A DNA stretch of 7,202 nt from Methylomonas sp. (lineage in GTDB: Bacteria > Pseudomonadota > Gammaproteobacteria > Methylococcales > Methylomonadaceae). Positions 1 through 6,300 of the stretch are shown here, one piece after another. Location of the stretch: contig JALSLS010000440.1 in NCBI GenBank assembly GCA_026988195.1, positions 1-7,202 on the forward strand, in the 5' to 3' direction. The first letter of the stretch is position 1. Each line of letters starts with the position of its first letter. Under the pieces are notes generated by a model that was not told where the DNA came from, made no database searches, and saw only the letters and a list, made by a program, of their open reading frames with translations. The position numbers and the translations under genes are program-made.

Positions 1-77
1 TCATCCCCAGCAAATAAACTACTGGAGAGTAAAAGAATAGAAAAAGTAAAACAAAATAATAAAAACTTAAATTTCAT
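1..77 (-). CDS. N-terminus of an exported protein, possibly EnvC (partial)
   Basis: Only the first 25 codons are in the window; the gene runs off the left edge. The peptide starts MKFKFLLFCF, continues with a hydrophobic stretch rich in Leu, Phe and Ser, and reaches Leu-Phe-Ala-Gly-Asp. That is a typical Sec signal peptide: a short basic N-terminus, a hydrophobic core, and a likely signal peptidase I cut after Ala23. It lies 61 bases downstream of gpmI on the same strand. In many gammaproteobacteria the gene after gpmI is envC, which encodes a periplasmic activator of the amidases that split septal peptidoglycan, so EnvC is the first guess. That identity rests on position only, since no mature domain is visible. 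No clear Shine-Dalgarno site precedes the ATG. Confidence 0.55.
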   Translation of the reverse strand, partial: MKFKFLLFCFTFSILLLSSSLFAGD

Positions 78-89
78 AACATAAAAAGT

Positions 90-122
90 TCAAGGTTTAA
101 TTTTTAGGCTATCAAACCTTGA
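90..122 (-). terminator. Stem-loop between gpmI and the downstream gene
   Basis: A perfect 9-base inverted repeat (TCAAGGTTT at 90-98 and AAACCTTGA at 114-122) encloses a 15-base loop. Read on the minus strand, the stem is followed by ACTTTTTATG. It lies 17 bases past the gpmI stop codon, where a weak Rho-independent terminator or attenuator would sit, and ahead of the start of the exported-protein gene. The stem is AT-rich and the T-run short, so read-through is likely. Confidence 0.35.
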
Positions 123-138
123 GCTCTCAATCTCTCGG

Positions 139-1674
139 CTAAATCAACGAATGCCCAGTCATTTCAACCGGTTGATCCACACCTAAAATATTAAGCATAG
201 TTGGCGCCAAATCAGACAAGCCTCCCCCATCAGCCAATGGTTTTGAACCACCAACATGAACTAAAGGAACTAGGTTTGTGGTATGTGCCGTATGAGCCTG
301 CCCACTCTCCACATCTACCATTTTTTCTATATTGCCATGATCAGCTGTTATCAGCATTTGCCCATCAACTTCTTTTAAAGCACTCACTAACTGTTTCAAG
401 CACGAATCTATTGTTTCTACAGCAATCACTGCGGCATCAATAACCCCCGTATGTCCGACCATATCACAATTTGCATAGTTACAAATAATCACATCAAACT
501 CACCGCCTTTAATAGCAGAAACCAGATGTTCAGTCACTTCAGCGGCACTCATTTCAGGCTGTAAATCATAAGTCTTAACTTTTGGAGAAGGCACTAATAT
601 TCTTTTTTCATTTTCAAACGGTTCATCCCTCCCGCCATTTAAAAAGAAAGTCACATGTGCATACTTTTCCGTTTCAGCTAACCTCAACTGTGACATGCCT
701 TCCGAAGCTATCACTTCTCCCAACCCATTTTTAACATCCACAGGAGGGTAAGCTATAGCATACTCAAAATCTTGGTGATATTGAGTCAATGTCGCATAAT
801 AGCCACGGTGAGGATCACAGCCTCTTTCAAAACCATCAAACTTGATTTCAGTAAGCGCTGTTGAAATTTCTCTTGCCCTATCGGCACGAAAGTTCATAAA
901 AACCACAGAATCTTCAGGGTCTAATACAATAACCTGCCCATTTTCATCCAACACTGCGGTTGGCAGTACAAATTCATCACTTTCACCTCTTGCATAGGCA
1001 TCATCTAAACCTTGCTGAGCAGAACTAACCTTATGCTCTGTTTCACCTTTAGCAATTAAGGCATGAGCTTGTTTAACTCGTTCCCACCTATTATCTCTAT
1101 CCATTGCATAAAAACGCCCTGTTATAGAAACAATCCGCCCCGCACCTAATTCAGCCAATTTATCTTCAATAAATTTAATTGATCCAGCCGCACTTTTAGG
1201 GGGAACATCCCGGCCATCTAAAAAAGCATGCAAATACACTTTCTTCAGTCCACGTTTAACCGCTAACTCAATCATTGCCGCAATTTGTAACTCATGACTA
1301 TGCACTCCACCTGGAGATAACAAACCCATGATATGCAATGCTTTATTTTTTTCTAATGCTTGATCTACTGCTTTGCACAAAACTTCATTAGAAAAAAAGC
1401 TACCTTCTTTAATTGCAGAACTTACTTTAGATAGCTCTTGACGCATTAAACGCCCACTACCAATATGTAAATGTCCTACTTCTGAGTTCCCCATCTGTTG
1501 ATCAGGTAACCCCACTGAATCACCAGCACAATCAAGCAAAGTCACGGGGTAATCTTTTTGTAATTGATCCCAGCAAGGCGTATTTGCCATTGCTATGGCA
1601 TTATTATTTTGATCTTCTGTATACCCGAACCCATCAAGAATTAGTAATACTAATGGTTTTGGTCGATTCAACAT
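139..1674 (-). CDS. gpmI: 2,3-bisphosphoglycerate-independent phosphoglycerate mutase
   Basis: GpmI interconverts 3- and 2-phosphoglycerate in glycolysis and gluconeogenesis in the cytoplasm, through a phosphoserine intermediate and two manganese ions. From the ATG at 1674 the protein has 511 residues, the normal family length. Family marks in order: LLILDGFGY near residue 10 with metal ligand Asp14; MGNSEVGH with the nucleophile Ser64; DGRDVPP; the sugar-phosphate-binding segment GRFYAMDRDNRWERV; NFRADRAREI; and the metal-site segment ITADHGN followed by AHTTNLVPLV near the C-terminus. A longer reading starts at GTG (1695) and adds seven residues, but the minus strand carries GGAGAG eight bases before the ATG, so the ATG is preferred. 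The gene is divergent from the arsR-yibN-secB-gpsA run; gpmI next to yibN is also seen in E. coli. It looks intact. Confidence 0.97.
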   Translation of the reverse strand: MLNRPKPLVLLILDGFGYTEDQNNNAIAMANTPCWDQLQKDYPVTLLDCAGDSVGLPDQQMGNSEVGHLHIGSGRLMRQELSKVSSAIKEGSFFSNEVLCKAVDQALEKNKALHIMGLLSPGGVHSHELQIAAMIELAVKRGLKKVYLHAFLDGRDVPPKSAAGSIKFIEDKLAELGAGRIVSITGRFYAMDRDNRWERVKQAHALIAKGETEHKVSSAQQGLDDAYARGESDEFVLPTAVLDENGQVIVLDPEDSVVFMNFRADRAREISTALTEIKFDGFERGCDPHRGYYATLTQYHQDFEYAIAYPPVDVKNGLGEVIASEGMSQLRLAETEKYAHVTFFLNGGRDEPFENEKRILVPSPKVKTYDLQPEMSAAEVTEHLVSAIKGGEFDVIICNYANCDMVGHTGVIDAAVIAVETIDSCLKQLVSALKEVDGQMLITADHGNIEKMVDVESGQAHTAHTTNLVPLVHVGGSKPLADGGGLSDLAPTMLNILGVDQPVEMTGHSLI

Positions 1675-1682
1675 GACTTTTA

Positions 1683-1688
1683 CTCTCC
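1683..1688 (-). promoter_or_regulatory. Ribosome binding site deciding the gpmI start
   Basis: GGAGAG on the minus strand ends eight bases before the ATG at 1674. It lies inside the coding sequence of the longer GTG reading, which argues for the shorter start. Confidence 0.75.
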
Positions 1689-1761
1689 GCTTCACCCAGC
1701 AATATTAAAATTGTACTGGGCTGATAATTATTTAAAAAACTGCCTTAAGGGGAATAAAAAC

Positions 1762-1801
1762 AAATAATCACCCATTACTAGCCAATAATGGATGATTATT
1801 T
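1762..1801. other. Long AT-rich imperfect palindrome in the divergent intergenic region
   Basis: AAATAATCA (1762-1770) pairs with TGATTATTT (1793-1801). After one mismatch, CCATTA (1772-1777) pairs with TAATGG (1786-1791), leaving an 8-base loop. It lies about 90 bases upstream of the gpmI start, in or near its leader or promoter. It could be an operator for a dimeric regulator, an mRNA leader hairpin or a repeat remnant; nothing in the sequence decides. Confidence 0.4.
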
Positions 1802-1852
1802 ATTTCCAGTTCCCTAATACCTAAAGCATTACTGGTGATACTTTTTATACCT

Positions 1853-1880
1853 CACCTGATCACAGGTGCATTTTTCTTTC
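1853..1880 (+). terminator. Terminator-like hairpin inside the gpmI-arsR intergenic region
   Basis: CACCTG (1853-1858) and CAGGTG (1863-1868) form a 6-bp stem around the tetraloop ATCA, followed by CATTTTTCTTTC. On the plus strand this resembles a short Rho-independent terminator. No coding sequence is upstream on that strand, so it would need a small untranslated transcript starting after about 1700, or it may be an operator or chance structure. Confidence 0.3.
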
Positions 1881-1907
1881 AGCCTTCTTATATCAAATAA
1901 GAAAGCT
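1881..1907. other. Stem-loop upstream of arsR
   Basis: AGCCTTCTTAT (1881-1891) and ATAAGAAAGCT (1897-1907) pair at 10 of 11 positions around a 5-base loop. It directly follows the hairpin at 1853-1868, and no T-run follows on either strand, so it is not a terminator by itself. Its role is unknown. The rest of 1696-2163 shows no gene. Confidence 0.35.
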
Positions 1908-2051
1908 ATACAAAACAGCTATAAGTTTACTATGCACTTATAATGGCACATTACAAACACTAATTAATCAATTTATAATCAACAAGATACAAGAAAATAA
2001 AATTTGATTTACAAGTTTTTATTTTGTTCCCGCGACTAATAGACTAAAATA

Positions 2052-2077
2052 GTTAGCTTATACTAATATACTTTAAC
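2052..2077 (+). promoter_or_regulatory. Candidate ArsR-family operator overlapping the arsR promoter region
   Basis: A 26-base interrupted palindrome begins GTTA and ends TAAC, with TATACTAATATA near its centre; both halves agree at positions 1-4, 8-11 and 13 from the ends. It lies 87 bases before the arsR start, and two TATACT -10-like hexamers fall inside it. ArsR-family repressors commonly bind AT-rich palindromes over their own promoters, so autoregulation is the natural reading. It rests on symmetry and position only; no convincing -35 box was found. Confidence 0.35.
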
Positions 2078-2163
2078 ACTTTTAGGTGTATAAAATAACG
2101 TTCATTTGCTGGCAATATGGTTAAATACTGACATCGGCTGCAACAATTTAAAGGTTTATATAA

Positions 2164-2478
2164 ATGGAAAACAGCAGGGAAACAATTCTTTACAACGATG
2201 CCGACATTAACCGTGCCGCACGTTGTTTAAAAGCAATGTCACACCCATTACGTCTAAAGATTCTTTGTGTTTTAGGGACAGAAAAAATCAGCGTACAAGA
2301 AATAGTTAAACAAGTTGGCACTAGCCAGAGTAACATTTCACAACATTTAGCTATTTTAAGAGAAAAAGATATTCTTGGTCATGAAAAAGAAGCAAACCGT
2401 GTTTATTATTTTATTGATGACGAACGTATGCTACAACTTATTCACATGATGCGAGAAGTTTTTTGCACTTCATGCTAA
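2164..2478 (+). CDS. ArsR/SmtB-family regulator, SqrR/BigR-like thiol sensor
   Basis: A 104-residue winged-helix repressor of the normal ArsR length. Marks are ALKAMSHPLRLKIL-like text at 21-34 (here CLKAMSHPLRLKIL), the recognition helix around TSQSNISQHLAILREKDIL (53-71), and the wing around RVYYFIDDERM (79-89). Cysteines lie at 21, 35, 101 and 104. C35 and C101 are 66 residues apart and sit in helices 2 and 5, which matches the redox pair of SqrR and BigR (about Cys41/107 and Cys42/108) that forms a polysulfide link. The metal-binding CxC motif of ArsR itself in the DNA-binding helix is absent. The rhodanese gene follows after 33 bases, as ygaV precedes ygaP in E. coli, so a persulfide or redox sensor controlling sulfur transfer is the best inference. 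AAGG precedes the ATG by nine bases. Sensing function is not proven by sequence. Confidence 0.85.
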   Translation: MENSRETILYNDADINRAARCLKAMSHPLRLKILCVLGTEKISVQEIVKQVGTSQSNISQHLAILREKDILGHEKEANRVYYFIDDERMLQLIHMMREVFCTSC

Positions 2479-2511
2479 TGACCCACTTAACCAATTAATT
2501 TACATTTTATA

Positions 2512-2952
2512 ATGGATCAATATTTAGAATTTATCTCCAATCATTACCTACTCTGCCTAGGTCTCGTCGTCGTTGCTTATTTGTTAATTCAAGACCTTGT
2601 TGAAAGCACATTCAATAAGTATCAAGGCTTATCACCTTTACTAACAGTTGCTAAAATGAACGATGCTGATACCGTTATCGTTGACGTTCGTGAACCTCAT
2701 GAATATATAAAAGGACATATAGAAGACTCAATCAATATTCCATTAGGTAAATTTCCTGAAAAAGTTAATACTTTAGATAAATACAAATCACAACCTATTA
2801 TTGTCGTATGCCAAAGCGGGTCACGCTCCGTTTCTGCATGTAAAACACTAACAAAAAATAATTTTGAAAAAGTATTCAATATGATTGGCGGCATGCAAGC
2901 ATGGCAAGATAATAACTTCCCCATCAAGATAACCAGTACCGAAAAATTCTAA
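2512..2952 (+). CDS. yibN: Membrane-anchored rhodanese (YibN-type sulfurtransferase)
   Basis: The 146-residue protein has an N-terminal membrane helix (about 10-28) followed by a single rhodanese domain (about 42-138). Rhodanese marks are VIVDVREPHEYIKGHI (55-70), INIPLG (75-80) and the active-site loop Cys100-Gln-Ser-Gly-Ser-Arg105, a normal six-residue CxxGxR loop. GGMQAW (126-131) ends the domain. Length, anchor and position before secB-gpsA match E. coli YibN. As I recall, the E. coli protein lacks the Cys at this site, whereas this one keeps it and should be able to carry a persulfide. The domain most likely faces the cytoplasm, though topology is not certain. The gene follows the ArsR regulator by 33 bases without a clear ribosome binding site, suggesting cotranscription. 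Its sulfur donor and acceptor are unknown. Confidence 0.88.
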   Translation: MDQYLEFISNHYLLCLGLVVVAYLLIQDLVESTFNKYQGLSPLLTVAKMNDADTVIVDVREPHEYIKGHIEDSINIPLGKFPEKVNTLDKYKSQPIIVVCQSGSRSVSACKTLTKNNFEKVFNMIGGMQAWQDNNFPIKITSTEKF

Positions 2953-3024
2953 GACTTTAAAAGAAATTCACTTTTAAGCAAAAAACTAACCATAAACTTA
3001 AAATAACTAAGGGTAATAAAGATC

Positions 3025-3492
3025 ATGGCAGAACAAGATTCAACGGAAGAAAAGCAATTTTCAATTCAAAAAATATTCACTAAAGACATCTCTTTTGAAA
3101 CACCTAATTCACCTAAAATTTTCACAGAAAAATGGGAACCAACGGTAGATTTTAATCTTGGCACCAATGTTGAACCTTTAGAAAATGCATTATTTGAAGT
3201 TTCACTTTCAGTGACTGTCACCGTTAAATGTAAGGACACAACAGCATACTTAGTAGAAGTTACTCAATCAGGAATTTTTTCTCTTGCCGGCTTTTCTGAA
3301 CAAGAAATGGGGCCTATGGTGGGCAGTTTTTGTCCAAACATTTTATTTCCATACGCAAGAGAAGTTGTTTCTGACCTAGTTGCCAAAGGTGGCTTTCCTC
3401 AGTTATTACTTGCCCCAGTCAACTTTGATGCATTGTATTCACAGCATTTACAACAAGCACAGCAAGCACCTAGCACCAACACCGTAAACTAA
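3025..3492 (+). CDS. secB: Protein-export chaperone SecB
   Basis: SecB is a homotetrameric cytoplasmic chaperone that keeps precursor proteins unfolded and hands them to SecA at the translocon. At 155 residues it equals E. coli SecB in length. It has the family opening FSIQKIFTKDISFETPNSP (12-30), the alternating beta strands around FEVSLSVTVTVK, and the signature ending in ILFPYARE and GGFPQLLLAPVNFDALY near 122-147, followed by a Gln/Ala-rich tail. AAGGG lies about 11 bases before the ATG. Its TAA stop overlaps the gpsA ATG by one base (TAATG), indicating translational coupling. A glutaredoxin gene (grxC), usual upstream of secB in E. coli, is not present in the 72-base gap after yibN. Confidence 0.97.
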   Translation: MAEQDSTEEKQFSIQKIFTKDISFETPNSPKIFTEKWEPTVDFNLGTNVEPLENALFEVSLSVTVTVKCKDTTAYLVEVTQSGIFSLAGFSEQEMGPMVGSFCPNILFPYAREVVSDLVAKGGFPQLLLAPVNFDALYSQHLQQAQQAPSTNTVN

Positions 3493-4490
3493 TGATTCCA
3501 TCTATCAGCGTCTTGGGCGCTGGCTCATGGGGAACTGCTCTCGCTATGCAAGCAGCCAGAAATGGCTGCCGCACGCTACTTTGGGGGCATAACCCAGAGC
3601 ATATGGCATCTTTAGCCAAAAACCAAGAAAATACCCGCTATTTACCGGGACTGGCCTTCCCTGAACTATTATCTATTTCAGATAATTTAGAAGAGGCTGT
3701 TAAATTCAGCTCAATTATTCTTATTTCTGTCCCTAGCCATGCTTTTAGAGACACTCTAGAAAAAATTAAACCTTATACGGACAACAAGACTCAAATAGCT
3801 TGGGCAACAAAAGGCTTTAATCCCGATGACGGTGCATTACTTGACCAAGTAGTCCGGCAGGTTTTCTCTACAACAATCCATACTGCAGCCTTATCAGGTC
3901 CAACTTTTGCAAAAGAAGTCGCAACAGGCTTGCCTACAGCACTCACTATTGCCTCAACAAGCTCTCAATTTTCTGAGAAAATTACCAGCATTCTTCATAA
4001 CCAATGCTTTAGAACTTATACTAGTAGTGACATTACCGGCGTACAAGTTGGAGGCGCAGTTAAAAATGCACTCGCCATTGCTGCAGGTATTGCTGACGGG
4101 CTCGGTTTCGGAGCCAATACTCGGGCAGCACTAATTACCCGCGGCCTGCATGAAATTATGCGTCTAGGGATTCAATTAGGCGGGCAGCCAGATACCTTTA
4201 TGGGCTTGGCGGGGCTTGGCGATCTTATTCTCACCTGCACAGACAATCAATCTAGAAACCGGCGTTTAGGCCTGGCTTTAGGTGAGGGAAAAAATAAAGA
4301 GGCTGCTGTTAAAGAGATTGGTCAAGAAGTTGAAGGAATATCAGCAGCGAAAGAAACTTACTTACTCTCTCAAAAACATAATATAGAAATGCCTATTATC
4401 GAGCAAACGTATAAAGTTTTATATCAAGATTTAGAGCCTCGAATAGCCGTCCAAAACCTCTTAATGCGCGAACAAAAAGCCGAGTCATAG
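3492..4490 (+). CDS. gpsA: NAD(P)-dependent glycerol-3-phosphate dehydrogenase
   Basis: GpsA reduces dihydroxyacetone phosphate to sn-glycerol 3-phosphate, the backbone of membrane phospholipids. The protein has 332 residues, close to the E. coli length of 339. Marks are the Rossmann loop GAGSWGTALA (9-18), ATKGF with Lys107, LSGPTFAKEVA (134-144), the catalytic-Lys segment GGAVKNALAIAAGIADGLG with Lys191, the substrate-binding NTRAAL (209-214), and GLGDLILTCT (241-250). The ATG overlaps the secB stop and has no Shine-Dalgarno site of its own, so reinitiation after secB is likely. The TAG stop is immediately followed by a palindromic repeat element at 4491. The reading frame is intact, and no cysE gene follows as it does in E. 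coli. Confidence 0.97.
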   Translation: MIPSISVLGAGSWGTALAMQAARNGCRTLLWGHNPEHMASLAKNQENTRYLPGLAFPELLSISDNLEEAVKFSSIILISVPSHAFRDTLEKIKPYTDNKTQIAWATKGFNPDDGALLDQVVRQVFSTTIHTAALSGPTFAKEVATGLPTALTIASTSSQFSEKITSILHNQCFRTYTSSDITGVQVGGAVKNALAIAAGIADGLGFGANTRAALITRGLHEIMRLGIQLGGQPDTFMGLAGLGDLILTCTDNQSRNRRLGLALGEGKNKEAAVKEIGQEVEGISAAKETYLLSQKHNIEMPIIEQTYKVLYQDLEPRIAVQNLLMREQKAES

Positions 4491-4698
4491 GAGGATTTAA
4501 TAATACCCGAATATGGCGCAGAGTTTTGGCTTCATAGGCGTGTTAGAAAAACAGGCGCATAGCGGGCTACGGTCACAAACAGCATCCTGCTTCAAGTGAC
4601 ACTTGCACATCCCTGTGCTTCGTAACTGTTTTTCTAGCATACCTATGGAGCCAAAAGACAAGTCAGACTTGGGTATTATTGAATCCTCGTTCCTTAAG
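4491..4698. repeat. Palindromic element, copy A (MITE-like, with long inverted-repeat arms)
   Basis: Outer arms 4491-4508 and 4671-4688 match at 17 of 18 positions (GAGGATTyAATAATACCC). Inner arms 4524-4554 and 4626-4656 match at 27 of 31, and three of the four differences would still pair as G-U in RNA. Between the arm segments lies an asymmetric internal loop, GAATATGGCGCAGAG on the left and GACAAGTCAGACTT on the right. The centre (4555-4625) is a 71-base core that recurs, reverse-complemented, in copy C. The right end extends to CTTAAG at 4693-4698; the left counterpart is missing because the element abuts the gpsA stop. No gene is supported inside it. It may be a non-autonomous mobile element; the mobilising enzyme is unknown and no target duplication is evident. 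Confidence 0.85.
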
Positions 4699-4714
4699 GT
4701 AACTGGCAGTAAGT

Positions 4715-4742
4715 AAGCCCCTAACCTTATAGCGGCTTTTTT
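4715..4742 (+). terminator. Likely Rho-independent terminator of the secB-gpsA operon
   Basis: AAGCC (4715-4719) pairs with GGCTT (4734-4738) across a 14-base loop, and the run GGCTTTTTT ends the structure. It lies about 225 bases past the gpsA stop, separated from it by palindromic element A, which suggests that the element entered between gene and terminator. The stem is short, so strength is uncertain. Confidence 0.5.
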
Positions 4743-4764
4743 CAATTGTATTTAGTTTGTTGAA

Positions 4765-4783
4765 ACGGGGCTACAAACCCCGT
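4765..4783 (-). terminator. GC-rich hairpin just after the cytochrome gene
   Basis: ACGGGG (4765-4770) and CCCCGT (4778-4783) form a 6-bp stem with a 7-base loop, beginning six bases past the stop codon of the minus-strand membrane cytochrome gene. On the minus strand it is followed by TTTCAACAAAC, a poor T-run. The position between two convergent genes supports a terminator role. Confidence 0.5.
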
Positions 4784-4788
4784 CTCGC

Positions 4789-5712
4789 TCAAGTCTTCTT
4801 TTTGAGCAATTCTTTTACAAAAGGCAAACCAATTTCCAGCCATTTACCCCATAGGAATATAGAAGAACTTTTCACCAAGCAAGCCAGTTTTTTTACAACC
4901 GTTGTTGCACTATCACAGCCAATACTCTTCAACCTACCTTCTACCATTTCACTCCATAACGGGTACCGTTCCCCTTTTGCATTAACAAATGCTTTATTAA
5001 ACCCCCACATTTCCAAAATTGAAACCGTCCACATAAAAGCAAAAGCGATTGCCATACCTCCCCCTGCAAACATAACCAGCCATGCAAAAATGGGGTGCAA
5101 TTTGGTTAACCACCAGGACAAAATATCTACAACTAAGAAGATATAAGGCATACCAATGGCGATACATTTATATTTATTAGTACTGGTTTCAGCAAAGGTA
5201 AAAATCAACCCGACAAACATAAAAATAAAACTAATACCAAATAAGTGGATATGCGACACACGAGTTAACGATGCAAACGTCGCCCCTTCATCTTGTTTAG
5301 TTAATTCTTTTAAAGCTTCAAAATCAGTAAAATCAGGGATTCCTGACGCACTTTCGTTATGACACATCACGCATTTATTATCGATAATTTTTTTTACCCC
5401 CAAAGAGATATATTCAGAATGCTCAGCGCCATCTCTATCCCATTGCATAATCACAAACCGTTCGCGCTCCGTCGCATTGTCTTTCATCGAACCATTTAGT
5501 TTGGTTTCCAACACAGTACCAGAACGATTACCATAATAGCTGTATACAATGTCATCAACGGATAACCCAAACTCCCCGTCAGCCATACCATGTGTAAATA
5601 ATATCTGAACTAAAGCAAAAAAATAGCCGAATGCGACCGCTGTTAAATACCCAGTAAAAAGTACTTTTACGGGTGAATCAAAATCTTTTAGGTGAGGGAG
5701 TTTATATGTCAT
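4789..5712 (-). CDS. Membrane protein with one c-type haem site, function unknown
   Basis: The protein has 307 residues. A first membrane helix (about 18-40) leads into a hydrophilic segment (about 41-150) carrying CVMCH at 114-118, the covalent haem c attachment motif, so this segment should lie in the periplasm. Three further helices follow (about 154-174, 183-203 and 206-231). His154 and His156 in RVSHIHLFG, at the start of helix 2, could be haem or quinone-site ligands. The C-terminal 75 residues are basic and partly hydrophobic. I recognise no named family, although the layout suggests an electron-transfer subunit that passes electrons between the membrane and periplasm. It stands alone, convergent to gpsA, with no cytochrome or oxidase partner in the window. 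No clear ribosome binding site precedes the ATG. Base composition is like its neighbours and the frame is intact. Confidence 0.82.
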   Translation of the reverse strand: MTYKLPHLKDFDSPVKVLFTGYLTAVAFGYFFALVQILFTHGMADGEFGLSVDDIVYSYYGNRSGTVLETKLNGSMKDNATERERFVIMQWDRDGAEHSEYISLGVKKIIDNKCVMCHNESASGIPDFTDFEALKELTKQDEGATFASLTRVSHIHLFGISFIFMFVGLIFTFAETSTNKYKCIAIGMPYIFLVVDILSWWLTKLHPIFAWLVMFAGGGMAIAFAFMWTVSILEMWGFNKAFVNAKGERYPLWSEMVEGRLKSIGCDSATTVVKKLACLVKSSSIFLWGKWLEIGLPFVKELLKKKT

Positions 5713-5741
5713 AGGTAGAAAAAATATTTATTAAGGAGTCT

Positions 5742-5747
5742 ATTATA
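5742..5747 (-). promoter_or_regulatory. Possible -10 box of the membrane cytochrome gene
   Basis: A perfect TATAAT on the minus strand lies 29 bases before the ATG at 5712. No good -35 hexamer lies 16-18 bases further upstream (CGCATA is in place), and the surroundings are AT-rich, so a chance match is possible. Confidence 0.25.
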
Positions 5748-5786
5748 GAATGATTATGTATGTATATGCGTATATATTAACTACAC

Positions 5787-5966
5787 TTAACCCACATAAA
5801 TATGAATCGTCATCATAAAACAGCTAACAATCTCAGCTACCGCCAACATTTGCATATCAATAATAAGCCGGCTAAAGCCCATTTGAGTCAGTTTTTTCGT
5901 TCTATTGAAGCAAATAGTTGCGCTATTCAACAAAAATGAACGAGAAAATCTCCAAATGTGGGTTTG
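5787..5966. repeat. Small inverted-repeat element D with AACCCACAT ends
   Basis: AACCCACAT (5789-5797) recurs inverted as ATGTGGGTT (5956-5964), enclosing about 160 bases without a gene. Read on the minus strand, the right end gives GAGATTTTCTCGTTC shortly after the terminal repeat, resembling the CAGATTTTTTGTTTC that follows AACCCACCC in copy B, so D may be a distant relative of the palindromic family. Inside, TTTTTTCGTTC near 5893 and GAACGAGAAAA near 5938 form another inverted pair. The rest of 5713-6047 contains no gene; short inverted repeats such as GTAGTC at 5982 and GACTAC at 6013 are visible. Confidence 0.45.
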
Positions 5967-6030
5967 TGCACTAGTACATAAGTAGTCGTATAGTTAGAAT
6001 CCGATTAGCGCAGACTACAAATAATACAAA

Positions 6031-6059
6031 ACAGAAAGCATTTTGCACTACTGTTCTGT
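6031..6059 (-). terminator. Weak terminator-like hairpin at the end of the 6048-6281 gene
   Basis: ACAGAA and TTCTGT (6031-6036 and 6054-6059) pair across a 17-base loop. On the minus strand the stem is followed by TTTTGTATTATTT. It overlaps the stop codon of the small reading frame, which mildly supports that frame having been a real gene. Confidence 0.25.
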
Positions 6060-6281
6060 ATCAAAACCTTTATACATCTCAAATATGACAAAACAAGGTA
6101 AACTCAGGCTTTCTGGTTTTTCCAATGCTAAATAAAAGATAAAAATGTGAATGCTATAGCCCCCGGTGTCAGAATAGTTATCGCCAAAAGCTGTAAATTT
6201 ATGCCCGCTCTTTTCTCTGAAGCTTTCAATTATCTTCGCGCCGAGGGCGGACGCTCCTACATCATCATTACCTACGCACAA
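6048..6281 (-). pseudogene. Possible 5'-truncated hypothetical gene
   Basis: An open frame of 77 codons can be read only from TTG at 6281, with an in-frame TGA six codons upstream (6297-6299) and no ribosome binding site. Element B begins at 6301, right where a gene start and signal peptide would be expected. The text CVGNDDVGASALGAKIIES followed by FREKSGHKF has the rhythm of small exported proteins of unknown function with D-x-x-G-x-x-L and an E-x-x-R-x-S-like helix. This is a weak impression, not a family assignment. Composition looks protein-like, unlike overlapping shadow frames. It is most likely the 3' remnant of a gene cut by element insertion, but it could be non-coding. Confidence 0.35.
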
Positions 6282-6300
6282 ACTGAATAGTGATGATCAA

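Noticed and set aside
201..443. 80-codon plus-strand open frame inside gpmI
   Set aside because: Antisense shadow of the conserved C-terminal part of GpmI, with no protein-like features.
1675..1695. Longer gpmI reading from GTG at 1695
   Set aside because: The ATG at 1674 has GGAGAG eight bases upstream, gives the usual family length and places Ser64 as in E. coli.
4497..4745. 82-codon open frame on the minus strand after gpsA
   Set aside because: It runs across both arms of palindromic element A and resembles no protein family; the inverted-repeat structure explains the sequence better.
4757..5362. Two plus-strand open frames within the membrane cytochrome gene
   Set aside because: They are antisense to a frame with a CxxCH motif and clear membrane helices, and have no recognisable domains.
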